Shown in pieces: positions 23,812-32,283 of a DNA stretch of 64,000 nucleotides. This DNA comes from Oscillospiraceae bacterium Marseille-Q3528. Its GTDB lineage: Bacteria; Bacillota; Clostridia; Lachnospirales; Lachnospiraceae. The stretch is from the NCBI GenBank assembly GCA_018223385.1, contig JAGTTR010000021.1:1-64000 (forward strand). The letters are read 5' to 3'. The notes below the pieces were generated by a model. It saw only the letters and a program-made list of their open reading frames with translations, did no database searches and had not been told where the DNA came from. Both the position numbers and the translations under genes were made by a program. Position 1 is the first letter of the stretch. Each line of letters opens with the position of its first letter.

Positions 23812-24636
23812 ATGAATAAGAACACAACAGATATTACATTATCTGCATATTTTAATGATATTGTCATCGGCTACTACGAGGATGAAGATCTGGTGAAGTC
23901 TTTCGGCAAGAAATTCGGTTTTGATGTGGATAAGGATACATTTATGGCGGTTTCTTTCCTTTATCCGTCAGACGCTTATGTGACAGGGGAGGACAAGGAG
24001 CTGCTGAAGCCTGCGGCAGAGGCAATGATCCATTTCTCCGAGATCAATAAGAAGATTGGCGGCAGCCAGGTGATGATGGCTGATATGGGACTGGTTGTCA
24101 TCCTGATGAGCCATTCCAAACGGGACATGAGATATCTGCTGAAGGATCTGGAGGACGAAGCCCTTCGTCAGCTGGAGAAGCTGGATTCCGATATGCGCGT
24201 GCGCGTCGGCATCGGCACCATGGAGAGCGGCATTAAGGGCATCAAGCACACCTACAAGAACGCACTGGATGCAGTGGCAGCAGGTGAGATCTTCAAGCCT
24301 GACCGTGTGATCCTGGAGTACGTGGGCATGGAGATCTACAGTGCCATCAACCAGATGGTAGTCAGCTACGGCGACCGCCTGACCCGCACCGTGCTCAAAC
24401 AGCTGGGCGAGACCGAGAAGCAGGTGCTTTCCAAGTACTACAAGTGCAAGGAGGACGTGGCACTGACCGCCAAGCAGCTTGACATGACCGAGGAGGAAGT
24501 GCAGGCGAGCCTCAATCAGGTAAAGATCAACACAGGACTGGATGTCAGCGATAATGAGGATAATTTTAAGCTTCATTTCATTACTATCGCCAAGAAGGTC
24601 CTGGAGAACGACGAGAGAATCAAACGCAGCCGTTAG
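23812..24636 (+). CDS. CdaR/PucR-like transcriptional regulator
   Basis: A 274-residue protein. Residues about 60-165 resemble the degenerate GGDEF-like middle domain of CdaR/PucR proteins (GLVVILMSHSKRDMRYLLKDLED, VRVGIGTMESGIKGIKHTYKNALDAV). The C-terminal 75 residues fit the PucR helix-turn-helix (TEKQVLSKYYKCKEDVALTAKQLDMTEEEVQASLNQVKINTGLDVSD). The DNA-binding helix is less conserved than usual. Proteins of this class activate genes for diacids, purine breakdown or amino acids. It follows a perfect consensus promoter and has its own terminator, so it is probably well expressed. The target is unknown. Confidence 0.7.
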   Translation: MNKNTTDITLSAYFNDIVIGYYEDEDLVKSFGKKFGFDVDKDTFMAVSFLYPSDAYVTGEDKELLKPAAEAMIHFSEINKKIGGSQVMMADMGLVVILMSHSKRDMRYLLKDLEDEALRQLEKLDSDMRVRVGIGTMESGIKGIKHTYKNALDAVAAGEIFKPDRVILEYVGMEIYSAINQMVVSYGDRLTRTVLKQLGETEKQVLSKYYKCKEDVALTAKQLDMTEEEVQASLNQVKINTGLDVSDNEDNFKLHFITIAKKVLENDERIKRSR

Positions 24637-24682
24637 TCCGATCGGGATACAGCCGCGCAGAGCATCAGAACGTGCTTATTCG

Positions 24683-24724
24683 CTCCGGATATCCGTTGTA
24701 TAGTCGGGTATCCGGAGTTTTTTT
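24683..24724 (+). terminator. Terminator after the CdaR-like gene
   Basis: CTCCGGATA pairs with TATCCGGAG, followed by seven Ts. Confidence 0.88.
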
Positions 24725-25046
24725 GCGCGAGCAACGAGCCAGATCCGTGCTTGCGCGAGATCTTGGCGTTGCTAAGCGCCAGTGGCGCTTGTTTATCAAA
24801 GACCAAAACGGAGTGTAGATGCCGCGATAACCATGAGAAACTCGCAAAGCATGTTTCTTATGGTTCGTGTATGATGTATCGAAAGAAATTGGAGAGGTGT
24901 GACTGCGTGGATGTTAGAAATGGTTATTTCAGGATATAATGACTGGTGAAGATACCGGATGCAGGATATAGAAAACAGGGATTATGCGGTTTTACGGCCT
25001 GCATTATAGTGCAGCCTGTATTTGAAGCAAAGGGAAAAGAGAAGCT
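24725..25046. other. Intergenic stretch with a 13-bp hairpin
   Basis: About 320 bases without a convincing gene. AACCATGAGAAAC (24829-24841) pairs with GTTTCTTATGGTT (24853-24865) with one G-T pair and no T tract. A TATAAT at 24935-24940 has no good -35 but could serve the symporter gene. GGC-TGCA/TGCA-GCC forms a small hairpin near 24993-25014. Confidence 0.4.
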
Positions 25047-26450
25047 ATGTTGAATGCGATTTTATCAAAATTAAATGATCTTATGTACACGTATGTGCTG
25101 ATTTTTCTGCTGGTGGGAACCGGATTATATTTCACCGTGCGGACAAAAGGCGCCCAGCTGCGGCTTTTCAAAGATGCGTGTAAGGTATTGTTTGAAAAGG
25201 AAAGCGGTGATGGCGAGAAGAAGGGTGTTTCTTCTTTTCAGGCGCTGATGATCTCCACGGCATCCCGGGTGGGGACCGGAAACATTGCGGGCATTGCCAC
25301 GGCCATTGCGGCAGGCGGCCCGGGCGCAGTGTTCTGGATGTGGCTCATGGCACTGGTGGGGGGCGCGTCCGCCTTTGTGGAGAGCACCCTGGCCCAGATC
25401 TACAAGGTAAAGGACGGCAGCGGGTACCGGGGCGGCCCGGCCTATTACATGCAGATGGCGCTGAAAAAACGCTGGATGGGCGTGCTGTTTTCTGTTCTGA
25501 TGATCATTTGCTTTGCCTATGGCTTCAACGGGCTGCAGTCCTATAACATGTCATCGGCGCTGGCCTACTATATCCCGGATTACAGCAAGACCATCTGCCC
25601 TATGCTGGTGGGGTTGGTGCTGGCAGCGGCTTCCGCCTGGGTGATCTTCGGTGGCGTGCACCGGATTGGATTTATTACTTCTGTCATTGTGCCGGTGATG
25701 GCCATTGGCTATCTGCTGCTGGGCGCGGTGACGATCCTTATGCATCTGCCCCAGATTCCGGGCATCCTTGCCATGATCGTCAGCCAGGCCTTCGATGCCC
25801 AGGCGATTTTCGGCGGCTTTGCGGGCAGCGCCGTGGTCATCGGCGTGAAGCGCGGCCTGTTTTCCAATGAGGCCGGTATGGGCAGTGCGCCCAACGCCTC
25901 CGCTGCGGCAGAGGTGTCCCATCCTGTGAAGCAGGGCATGGTGCAGGTGCTGTCGGTGTTCATTGACACCCTGCTCATCTGCTCCGCCACGGCCATGATG
26001 CTCATTACCTCCGGCGTGGAGGGGGTCAGCGGCGTGCTGGACGGCATTCCTTACGTGCAGGCGGCGGTGCAGGCAAATGTGGGCACCTGGGGCATTCATT
26101 TTATCACGATTTCTATTTTTGCCTTTGCGTTCAGTAGCCTCATCGGCAATTACTATTACACGGAATCCAACCTGCTCTTCCTGAAAAACAACAAGGTGCT
26201 GCTCTTTGTCTTCCGCTGTACTTGCCTGTTGGCCATTTTCCTGGGTGCCCAGGCGGATTTTGAGGTGGTGTGGAATCTGGCGGACGTGACCATGGGATTT
26301 ATGGCCATCGTCAATATTGCTGCCATTCTCCTGCTGGGCAATGTGGCGATTCATGCATTGCAGGATTATGAGAAACAGAAAAAGCAGGGAAAAGATCCTG
26401 TATTTCATGCAAAAGATATCGGTCTGGACGATACAGAAGAATGGAAGTAG
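25047..26450 (+). CDS. AGCS-family sodium:alanine/glycine symporter
   Basis: A 467-residue polytopic membrane transporter. LLVGTGLYFTVRTKGAQLRLF at the start, STASRVGTGNIAGIATAIAAGGPGAVFWMW, the GGPAYYMQ segment, KRGLFSNEAGMGSAPNASAAAEVSHPVKQGMVQVL and the late block VVWNLADVTMGFMAIVNIAAI are hallmarks of the alanine or glycine:cation symporter family. It takes up small amino acids with sodium. A ribosome-binding site AAGGGAAAAGAGAAG precedes the ATG. It appears to be a single-gene unit. Confidence 0.92.
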   Translation: MLNAILSKLNDLMYTYVLIFLLVGTGLYFTVRTKGAQLRLFKDACKVLFEKESGDGEKKGVSSFQALMISTASRVGTGNIAGIATAIAAGGPGAVFWMWLMALVGGASAFVESTLAQIYKVKDGSGYRGGPAYYMQMALKKRWMGVLFSVLMIICFAYGFNGLQSYNMSSALAYYIPDYSKTICPMLVGLVLAAASAWVIFGGVHRIGFITSVIVPVMAIGYLLLGAVTILMHLPQIPGILAMIVSQAFDAQAIFGGFAGSAVVIGVKRGLFSNEAGMGSAPNASAAAEVSHPVKQGMVQVLSVFIDTLLICSATAMMLITSGVEGVSGVLDGIPYVQAAVQANVGTWGIHFITISIFAFAFSSLIGNYYYTESNLLFLKNNKVLLFVFRCTCLLAIFLGAQADFEVVWNLADVTMGFMAIVNIAAILLLGNVAIHALQDYEKQKKQGKDPVFHAKDIGLDDTEEWK

Positions 26451-26600
26451 CAGAAGTAAAGAATCAGACCAATATTTATGTGTCAATGATGGATGGGCAT
26501 GAATTGGCATGCAGAGTACGGGGAACCCGGAGAGAGAGACAGTGTGCATGCATATATGGAGTGTGTGGCCTGGTATATAAAAAGTAGGAGGCGTTATCAA

Positions 26601-27728
26601 ATGCGATATGTGAAAACCGACGATCACGACAGCTTTGTCTGTCTGGCGGGCGCCTGCCCGGACACCTGCTGTGCAGGCTGGGAGATCGTCATTGATGAGC
26701 ATTCCCTGGAAGCTTATGCGCAGCGGACGAAAGCGGGAGATACTTTTGCAAAACAGTTGTCCCGGTCGGTGGACTGGGAGGAAAGCGTTTTCCGGCAGAC
26801 GAACCGCCGCTGCGCCTTTCTGGAGGACAACGATCTGTGCGCTCTTTACACAGCCATGGGGCCGGAAGCCCTCTGCGATACGTGCAGAAACTATCCCCGG
26901 CACATGGAAGAATTCGAGGGCCTGCGGGAATACTCCCTTTCCCTGTCCTGCCCGGAGGCGGCACGGATCATCCTCACCGGGGAAAAGCCTCAGTCCTTCC
27001 TGACGGAAGAAGACGATACCGAGGACGAGATTTTTGACGATATGGATCTGCTGCTCTTCTCCCAGCTGGAGGATGCCAGAGCGGCTATGTTTGAAATTTT
27101 GCAGGATCAGACACTGAAAATGCAAAATAAGAAGGATTTGATCGTACATATGGCCGCGGACATCCAACGCCAGATAGACGAAAATGAATATTTTAAAATT
27201 GATGAAACTATACAAAACTATAAAAAGAAAGAAAATAGTTTCAAAATAGAAAAGACAACCAAGCAAGATAAAATGACGGAATTTATGCAGAAAAAGGAGG
27301 AACTGAAAGAGCTGAACTATCTGGAACGGCTGCGCCCGGAGTGGCAGGAGCTGCTGGATGCGGCAGAAGAAATGCTCTTTGCATCAGGCTGGGAAGCCTA
27401 TGACCGGGAGACGGTAGACTTTGAGGCGGACCTGGAAGCGGCAGACTGGGAGCGGATGGAAGAGCGGCTGGTGCTGTCTCTTCTATACACATACTTCTGC
27501 GGTGCAGTGTACGATGGCTTCATCTATGCCAAGGCGGCGCTGACGGTATTCTCTGCCCGGTGGATCCGGGAACTGGTGCGGGTGGTGTGGAAGCAGAACG
27601 GGGGAAGCATTTCGCGGGAAGACATCATTGGCATTACCTATCGGTACGCCCGGGAGATCGAGCACTCGGATGAGAACCTGGGGGAGCTCATGGAGTATCT
27701 GGATGGACGGGAATATGACGTCAAATGA
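26601..27728 (+). CDS. fliB: Flagellin lysine-N-methylase FliB-like protein
   Basis: A 375-residue protein with the FliB cysteine-rich block: CLAGACPDTCCAGWEIVIDE near the start, RRCAFLEDNDLCALY, CDTCRNYPRHMEEF and SLSLSCPEAARIIL, all spaced as in Salmonella FliB. The Cys residues probably bind an iron-sulfur cluster. FliB methylates surface lysines of flagellin. A low-complexity Lys/Glu linker encoded by A-rich DNA lies at about residues 190-240. The start at ATG 26601 has TAGGAGG eight bases upstream; an earlier in-frame ATG lacks it. No flagellar gene lies in this window, so it may act on distant flagellin or another protein. Confidence 0.85.
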   Translation: MRYVKTDDHDSFVCLAGACPDTCCAGWEIVIDEHSLEAYAQRTKAGDTFAKQLSRSVDWEESVFRQTNRRCAFLEDNDLCALYTAMGPEALCDTCRNYPRHMEEFEGLREYSLSLSCPEAARIILTGEKPQSFLTEEDDTEDEIFDDMDLLLFSQLEDARAAMFEILQDQTLKMQNKKDLIVHMAADIQRQIDENEYFKIDETIQNYKKKENSFKIEKTTKQDKMTEFMQKKEELKELNYLERLRPEWQELLDAAEEMLFASGWEAYDRETVDFEADLEAADWERMEERLVLSLLYTYFCGAVYDGFIYAKAALTVFSARWIRELVRVVWKQNGGSISREDIIGITYRYAREIEHSDENLGELMEYLDGREYDVK

Positions 27729-27753
27729 ATGAAAGAAATTTCGCGGGATTTTA

Positions 27754-27781
27754 TTGACGAATGTCTTGAATATATTATAAT
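27754..27781 (+). promoter_or_regulatory. Promoter of the first zinc alcohol dehydrogenase gene
   Basis: TTGACG (27754-27759), 16-base spacer, perfect TATAAT (27776-27781). The element TATAGTTACA (27789-27798), a 9/10 reverse match to TGTAACTACA at 33421 and 38607, lies at the expected start. Confidence 0.75.
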
Positions 27782-27788
27782 GTAGATA

Positions 27789-27798
27789 TATAGTTACA
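27789..27798 (-). promoter_or_regulatory. Candidate operator, TGTAACTATA
   Basis: The reverse strand reads TGTAACTATA, one base from the repeated TGTAACTACA element. It lies just after the -10. See the finding on the shared operator. Confidence 0.45.
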
Positions 27799-27871
27799 AT
27801 ACGGATGTGAGAAGGCATGGGGGTATGTCTTCCACAAATATTTCTTTTAGGGGAAAGGAAGTAAAGACAGC

Positions 27872-28933
27872 ATGAAAGGTACAATGAAACAGCAGGTAAT
27901 GATGAAACCGGCAACCAAGACAGAACCCGCGGAGATCGTATTTAACGATATTCCGATTCCGCAGATCAGCGGCGATCAGGTACTTGTGAAGATTAAGAGA
28001 ATCGGTGTATGCGGTTCTGATATCCATGTATATTATGGAGAGCATTCCGGAACCGGTTATCCGGTAACTCAGGGACATGAGGTGTCCGGCCAGGTTGCAG
28101 AGATCGGCCCTGATGTAAAGAATCTGAAAGTTGGTCAGAAGGTAACCATCGAACCGCAGGTGGTATGCGGCAAATGCTATCCCTGCCGCCATGGAAAATA
28201 TAATCTCTGTGAGAAGCTGAAGGTAATGGGCTTCCAGACCACTGGTACAGCCAGCGAGTATTTTGCAGTGGAGGAATCCAAGGTTACCGCACTTCCGGAT
28301 GAGATGGATTACAACGATGGCGCAATGATCGAGCCTCTGGCTGTAACGGTACATGCTGCAAAACATTATGAGCATCTGGAAGGCGCCAATGTGGCAGTGC
28401 TGGGCTGCGGCCCCATCGGTATCCTGCTGGCACAGACGTGTAAGGCACTGGGGGCAGCAAAGGTGATGATCACAGACGTATCTGACTACCGTCTGGATCT
28501 GGCCAAGAAATGCGGCGTGGATTATGCTATCAATACCAAGAATGTGGACTTTGGCGATGCAATGGTAGAGCATTTCGGCCCGGATAAGGCAGATGTTATT
28601 TATGACTGCGCAGGCAACAACATTACCATCGGACAGGCCATCAAGTATGCAAGAAAGGGAAGCAAGCTGGTGCTGGTAGCAGTATTTGCGGGCATGGCTA
28701 CGGTAGATCTGTTTACACTGAATGACCACGAGCTTGATCTTGACAGCACGATGATGTACCGCCACGAGGATTATGTGGATGCGATCCGTCTTGTCAACGA
28801 GGGCAAGATCCAGCTGAAACCTCTGCAGAGCAAACATTTTGCATTTGCTGATTATCTGGATGCTTACAAATATATCGAGGCAAATAAAGAGAAGACCATG
28901 AAGGTTCTCATTGATGTAGATCCGGAGGATTAA
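27872..28933 (+). CDS. Zinc-dependent polyol/alcohol dehydrogenase (MDR family)
   Basis: A 353-residue medium-chain dehydrogenase. IGVCGSDIHVYYGEH and GHEVSGQV give the catalytic zinc ligands; CGKCYPCRHGKYNLC is the structural zinc lobe; VLGCGPIGILLAQ is the NAD(P) fold. The whole is closest in style to sorbitol/xylitol and threonine dehydrogenases. It oxidises a secondary alcohol of a sugar alcohol or similar. It is paralogous to the protein at 47792-48811 (shared FAGMA and EAIRLV-type blocks). It has its own promoter and terminator. Confidence 0.88.
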   Translation: MKGTMKQQVMMKPATKTEPAEIVFNDIPIPQISGDQVLVKIKRIGVCGSDIHVYYGEHSGTGYPVTQGHEVSGQVAEIGPDVKNLKVGQKVTIEPQVVCGKCYPCRHGKYNLCEKLKVMGFQTTGTASEYFAVEESKVTALPDEMDYNDGAMIEPLAVTVHAAKHYEHLEGANVAVLGCGPIGILLAQTCKALGAAKVMITDVSDYRLDLAKKCGVDYAINTKNVDFGDAMVEHFGPDKADVIYDCAGNNITIGQAIKYARKGSKLVLVAVFAGMATVDLFTLNDHELDLDSTMMYRHEDYVDAIRLVNEGKIQLKPLQSKHFAFADYLDAYKYIEANKEKTMKVLIDVDPED

Positions 28934-28964
28934 TCGAATATCACGGAGCAGAAACATGTACAGA

Positions 28965-28995
28965 AGAGGCAGGAGACGGTTCCTGCCTCTTTTTT
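28965..28995 (+). terminator. Terminator after the dehydrogenase gene
   Basis: AGAGGCAGGA pairs with TCCTGCCTCT, followed by a T run. Confidence 0.88.
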
Positions 28996-29060
28996 GATGA
29001 AAATATAACAGACTATTGTGCAAATATATGAAAAAATAAAGAATATCGCACGCCTTTCTG

Positions 29061-29089
29061 TTGACAATGAATATGCTTTGTTGTAACAT
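29061..29089 (+). promoter_or_regulatory. Promoter of the five-gene dehydrogenase operon
   Basis: Perfect TTGACA (29061-29066), 17-base spacer, TAACAT (29084-29089). TGTAAC at 29082 overlaps the -10 and matches half of the repeated operator; a perfect palindrome TATGTACATA follows at 29101-29110. A half-site TATTGTGCA lies at 29017. Confidence 0.6.
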
Positions 29090-29136
29090 TGCGATATAAG
29101 TATGTACATAAAATGCAAGCGGAGGGAGACGAATAT

Positions 29137-30171
29137 ATGAAAACTGTACTTGTTGACAAAAATGGAACTGTATCTGTGGCGGAGATTCCGAAGCCGAAAT
29201 ACGGACCGAAGCAGGCACTGACGAAGACCATTGCCAATGGTATCTGCGGAACGGATGTACATCTGATGAAGAGAAAATTCAAAGGTGTGCCGGAAAGCGA
29301 GTATCCGATCATGCTCGGACACGAGAATGTGGGCGAAGTGGTTGAAGTCGGCAGTGAGGTAAAAGGCCTGAAGGTAGGAGATAAGGTGCTTCTGCCGTTC
29401 CTGGATGCAGACAGAGAGTATCTTGGCGATTATGGTTCTGCATGGGGTGCCTGCAGTGAATACTGTGTGGTGAATGACCCGCTGGCATTCCCGGAAGGAG
29501 AAGTTCCGGATCTGGCAAAGGCACAGTGCATCATCCCGGATGATATCGATCCTGTGGACGCCGTGATGCTGGTTACTTTTGGAGAAGTGCTGAGCAATGT
29601 ACATTATTTTGGCATTGAGAAGGACAAACCGGTTGTGATTTTCGGCTGCGGCCCTGTGGGACTTACCTTCATCAAAATGTGTAAGCTGGTAGGTGCCAAC
29701 CCGGTTATCGCAGTGGCAAGAAATCCTGAGAAGCAGAAGAATGCACTGGACGGCGGTGCTGATATTGCATTGAACAGCAGTGAAGTGGATGTCACCGCAG
29801 AAGTGCGGAAGCTTTTCCCGGGCGGTGTTCCGTATGTCATTGACGCGGTTGGGTCTGAACAGGTGGTCAATGATGCCATGGGGCTGATCTGCGACAGAGG
29901 TGAGATCTGCTGCTACGGCGTGCCGACACAGGAAGAAATGCACATTGATTTCTCCAAAGCGGATTATAACTGGGTGCTGAATTTCCAGCAGATGCCGAGA
30001 AAGGACGAAGAGGCAGTTGCTCATGAGGAAGTGTTCCAGTGGATCCGTGAAGGCAAACTGGATATGAAAGAATTCATTTCTGATTACTTCACCTTTGATG
30101 AAGTGGTAGAGGCTTATCAGAAAGCATTCGACAAGAAGATCCAGAAAAAGGGAATCGTTGTATACAAATAA
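29137..30171 (+). CDS. Zinc-type alcohol dehydrogenase without a structural zinc lobe
   Basis: A 344-residue MDR-family enzyme. NGICGTDVHLMK and GHENVGEV give Cys, Asp/His and His-Glu of the catalytic site, and FGCGPVGLTFIKM is the nucleotide fold. Where paralogues carry four closely spaced Cys, this one has LDADREYLGDYGSAWGACSEYC with only two, so the structural zinc is probably absent. ATG 29137 follows GGAGGGAG; an upstream frame to 29089 overlaps the promoter. First gene of an operon with SDR, aldo-keto reductase, VOC and SMP-30 genes. The substrate is likely a sugar, polyol or their acid. Confidence 0.8.
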   Translation: MKTVLVDKNGTVSVAEIPKPKYGPKQALTKTIANGICGTDVHLMKRKFKGVPESEYPIMLGHENVGEVVEVGSEVKGLKVGDKVLLPFLDADREYLGDYGSAWGACSEYCVVNDPLAFPEGEVPDLAKAQCIIPDDIDPVDAVMLVTFGEVLSNVHYFGIEKDKPVVIFGCGPVGLTFIKMCKLVGANPVIAVARNPEKQKNALDGGADIALNSSEVDVTAEVRKLFPGGVPYVIDAVGSEQVVNDAMGLICDRGEICCYGVPTQEEMHIDFSKADYNWVLNFQQMPRKDEEAVAHEEVFQWIREGKLDMKEFISDYFTFDEVVEAYQKAFDKKIQKKGIVVYK

Positions 30172-30217
30172 AAGGACAAAAACAATAATGATATAAAAAT
30201 CAAAGGAGGCAGTTATC

Positions 30218-30994
30218 ATGACAGTATTGGAACAGTTATTTTCCCTGGAGGGAAAGAACATCATCGTAACCGGAGGCGCACAGGGAATCGGTAAGATCGT
30301 AGCAACCCGTCTGGCAGAGATTGGCGCGAACCTTGCTCTGTTTGACATGCAGGAGGAGAAGGTGGCTGCGACTGCAAAAGAGATCGCTGAGGCTACCGGC
30401 AGAAAGGTATTCTCCTATGGCATGGATGTAACTGACCCGGCACAGGTGAAAGCAACCATCGAGAAGGCAGCAGCCGATCTTGGCGGACTGGATCATCTGT
30501 TCAACAACGCAGGTATCGTTATCCACAAATCTGCTTACGACGTGACACCGGAAGAGTGGGCACATGTCATCAACGTAAACCTGAACGGAGAATATTACAT
30601 GGCTTCTGAGTTCGCAAGATATCTGAAAGCAAACGGAAGAAAGGGCTCTATCGTCAATACCGCATCCATGTCCGGCCATATTGTAAACCAGCCGCAGAAT
30701 CAGGCATCCTACAACTCTTCCAAGGCAGCGGTCATCCAGATGACCAAGTCTCTGGCAGTGGAATATTGCCATGACAATATCCGTGTAAACTGCATCAGCC
30801 CCGGATACATGAAGACAGAGCTGTGCGTATTTGTGAACCAGGAGTGGCAGGATCGCTGGATGGATCTGACTCCTTACGGCAGATATGGCGTGCCGGAAGA
30901 ACTGTGCGGTGCTGTTATCTACCTGATGAGTGATTCTGCTTCCTTCACTTCCGGATGCGATCTGGTCGTAGACGGATGCTTTACCTGCGTATAA
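30218..30994 (+). CDS. Short-chain dehydrogenase/reductase (polyol or sugar dehydrogenase)
   Basis: A 258-residue Rossmann-fold oxidoreductase: TGGAQGIGK (cofactor loop), NNAGIV, catalytic Ser in NTASMSGH, YNSSK (Tyr-x-x-x-Lys) and SPGYMKTEL. An acidic residue after the second strand (ALFDMQ) favours NAD(H). AAAGGAGG precedes the ATG. It is about four-fifths identical to the SDR at 46992-47768 by eye, including the same first and last residues, so the two genes arose by duplication. Confidence 0.88.
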   Translation: MTVLEQLFSLEGKNIIVTGGAQGIGKIVATRLAEIGANLALFDMQEEKVAATAKEIAEATGRKVFSYGMDVTDPAQVKATIEKAAADLGGLDHLFNNAGIVIHKSAYDVTPEEWAHVINVNLNGEYYMASEFARYLKANGRKGSIVNTASMSGHIVNQPQNQASYNSSKAAVIQMTKSLAVEYCHDNIRVNCISPGYMKTELCVFVNQEWQDRWMDLTPYGRYGVPEELCGAVIYLMSDSASFTSGCDLVVDGCFTCV

Positions 30995-31012
30995 ATACAG
31001 GAAAGGAAAAGT

Positions 31013-31864
31013 ATGGATAAATTAACGGATTGTTATCGGCTTTCTAACGGCGTTGAGATTCCCTGTATCGGTTTCGGTACGTGGCAGACACCTGACGGGG
31101 CAGTTGCCGAAGAGGCGGTAAAAGCAGCGATCGCAGCGGGATACCGTCATATTGATACGGCGGCTGTGTACGGAAATGAGGTTGGTGTCGGCCGGGGAAT
31201 CAAGGCGTCCGGCATTGATCGGAAAGATCTGTTTGTGACGAGTAAGGTCTGGTGTACGGAACGGGGATATGAGAAGACACTGGCTGCCTGTGAGAAGACC
31301 TTACAGGATCTGCAGCTGGATTATCTGGATCTTTATCTGATCCACTGGCCGGCAAGTTACAATCACTTTGACAATTGGGAAGAGATCAATGTGGACACGT
31401 GGAAAGCCATGATGGAACTTTATCGGAACGGGAAAGTACGCGCGATCGGCATATCCAATTTTATGCCGCACCACATGGAAGCCCTGCTGGATGCGGAGGT
31501 GAAGCCGATGGTAAATCAGCTTCGGTACCATCCGGGCATGACTTTCTGGGATGAGACGATAGAATTGTGCAGAAAACACGATATTCTGATCGAAGCATAC
31601 AGTCCGCTGGGAACCGGTACCCTGCTGGATGATCCGGTGATCGCAGAGATTGCGGGGCGATACGGGAAATCACCGGCGCAGCTTTGCATTCGCTGGTGCA
31701 TGCAGAAGGGTACACTGCCGCTTCCGAAGTCTGTGACACCATCCAGAATTGCAGCTAATGCGGATGTGTTTGATTTTGAGATTTCCGATGTGGATATGCA
31801 GACGATGGATCATATCAAGAATATGAAGAAACCGTTTGATCATCCGGATGAGGTTCCTTTTTAG
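31013..31864 (+). CDS. Aldo-keto reductase
   Basis: A 283-residue NADPH-type reductase. IPCIGFGTWQ, HIDTAAVYGNE (catalytic Asp and Tyr), VTSKVW (Lys), DLYLIHWP (His), GISNF and the cofactor-binding LPKSVTPSRIAAN are in the normal order. It interconverts sugar aldehydes or ketones and alcohols. It starts 18 bases after the SDR gene with AGGAAAAG upstream. Confidence 0.9.
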   Translation: MDKLTDCYRLSNGVEIPCIGFGTWQTPDGAVAEEAVKAAIAAGYRHIDTAAVYGNEVGVGRGIKASGIDRKDLFVTSKVWCTERGYEKTLAACEKTLQDLQLDYLDLYLIHWPASYNHFDNWEEINVDTWKAMMELYRNGKVRAIGISNFMPHHMEALLDAEVKPMVNQLRYHPGMTFWDETIELCRKHDILIEAYSPLGTGTLLDDPVIAEIAGRYGKSPAQLCIRWCMQKGTLPLPKSVTPSRIAANADVFDFEISDVDMQTMDHIKNMKKPFDHPDEVPF

Positions 31865-31875
31865 AGGGGGAAAAT

Positions 31876-32259
31876 ATGAGCGAAATCACAATTACCGGTC
31901 TGCAGCATATCGGTCTGCCGACCAATGATATGAAGGCAACAGTTGCGTTTTACGAAAAACTGGGATTTACGGTTGCGTACCGTACCATGAATAACGGAGA
32001 AGAGGTTGTTTTCCTGAAACATGGCAGCCTTTGTATCGAGAGTTATGAGAATGGCCAGGCAAAGAAGATTAACGGCGCCATTGATCATATCGCCATGGAT
32101 GTGGAAGATGTGGAAAAGGCCTGGGAAGAAGTAAAAGCACTGGGTATCACACCGATTGAGACAGAGATCCAGGCACTGCCTTTCTGGGAAAACGGTGTCC
32201 GTTATTTCAACATATACGGCCCGAACCGGGAAAAAATTGAATTCAGCCAGATGTTATAA
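31876..32259 (+). CDS. VOC (glyoxalase/dioxygenase-fold) protein
   Basis: A 127-residue single VOC domain: LQHIGLPTNDMKATVAFYEKLGF, VVFLKHGSLCIESYE, AIDHIAMDVEDVEKAWEE and VRYFNIYGPNREKIEF. Two HisGlu pairs (His in LQHIG, Glu in CIESYE, His in DHIA, Glu near the end) would bind a metal. The family covers lactoylglutathione lyase, epimerases and dioxygenases. Within this sugar operon an isomerase or epimerase role is plausible. AGGGGGA lies upstream. Confidence 0.82.
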   Translation: MSEITITGLQHIGLPTNDMKATVAFYEKLGFTVAYRTMNNGEEVVFLKHGSLCIESYENGQAKKINGAIDHIAMDVEDVEKAWEEVKALGITPIETEIQALPFWENGVRYFNIYGPNREKIEFSQML

Positions 32260-32283
32260 GTGTTTTGGAAAATGGGGGATCAA

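Noticed and set aside
25551..27266. 571-residue minus-strand frame
   Set aside because: Covers the AGCS symporter and FliB genes on the + strand, both with full family motifs.
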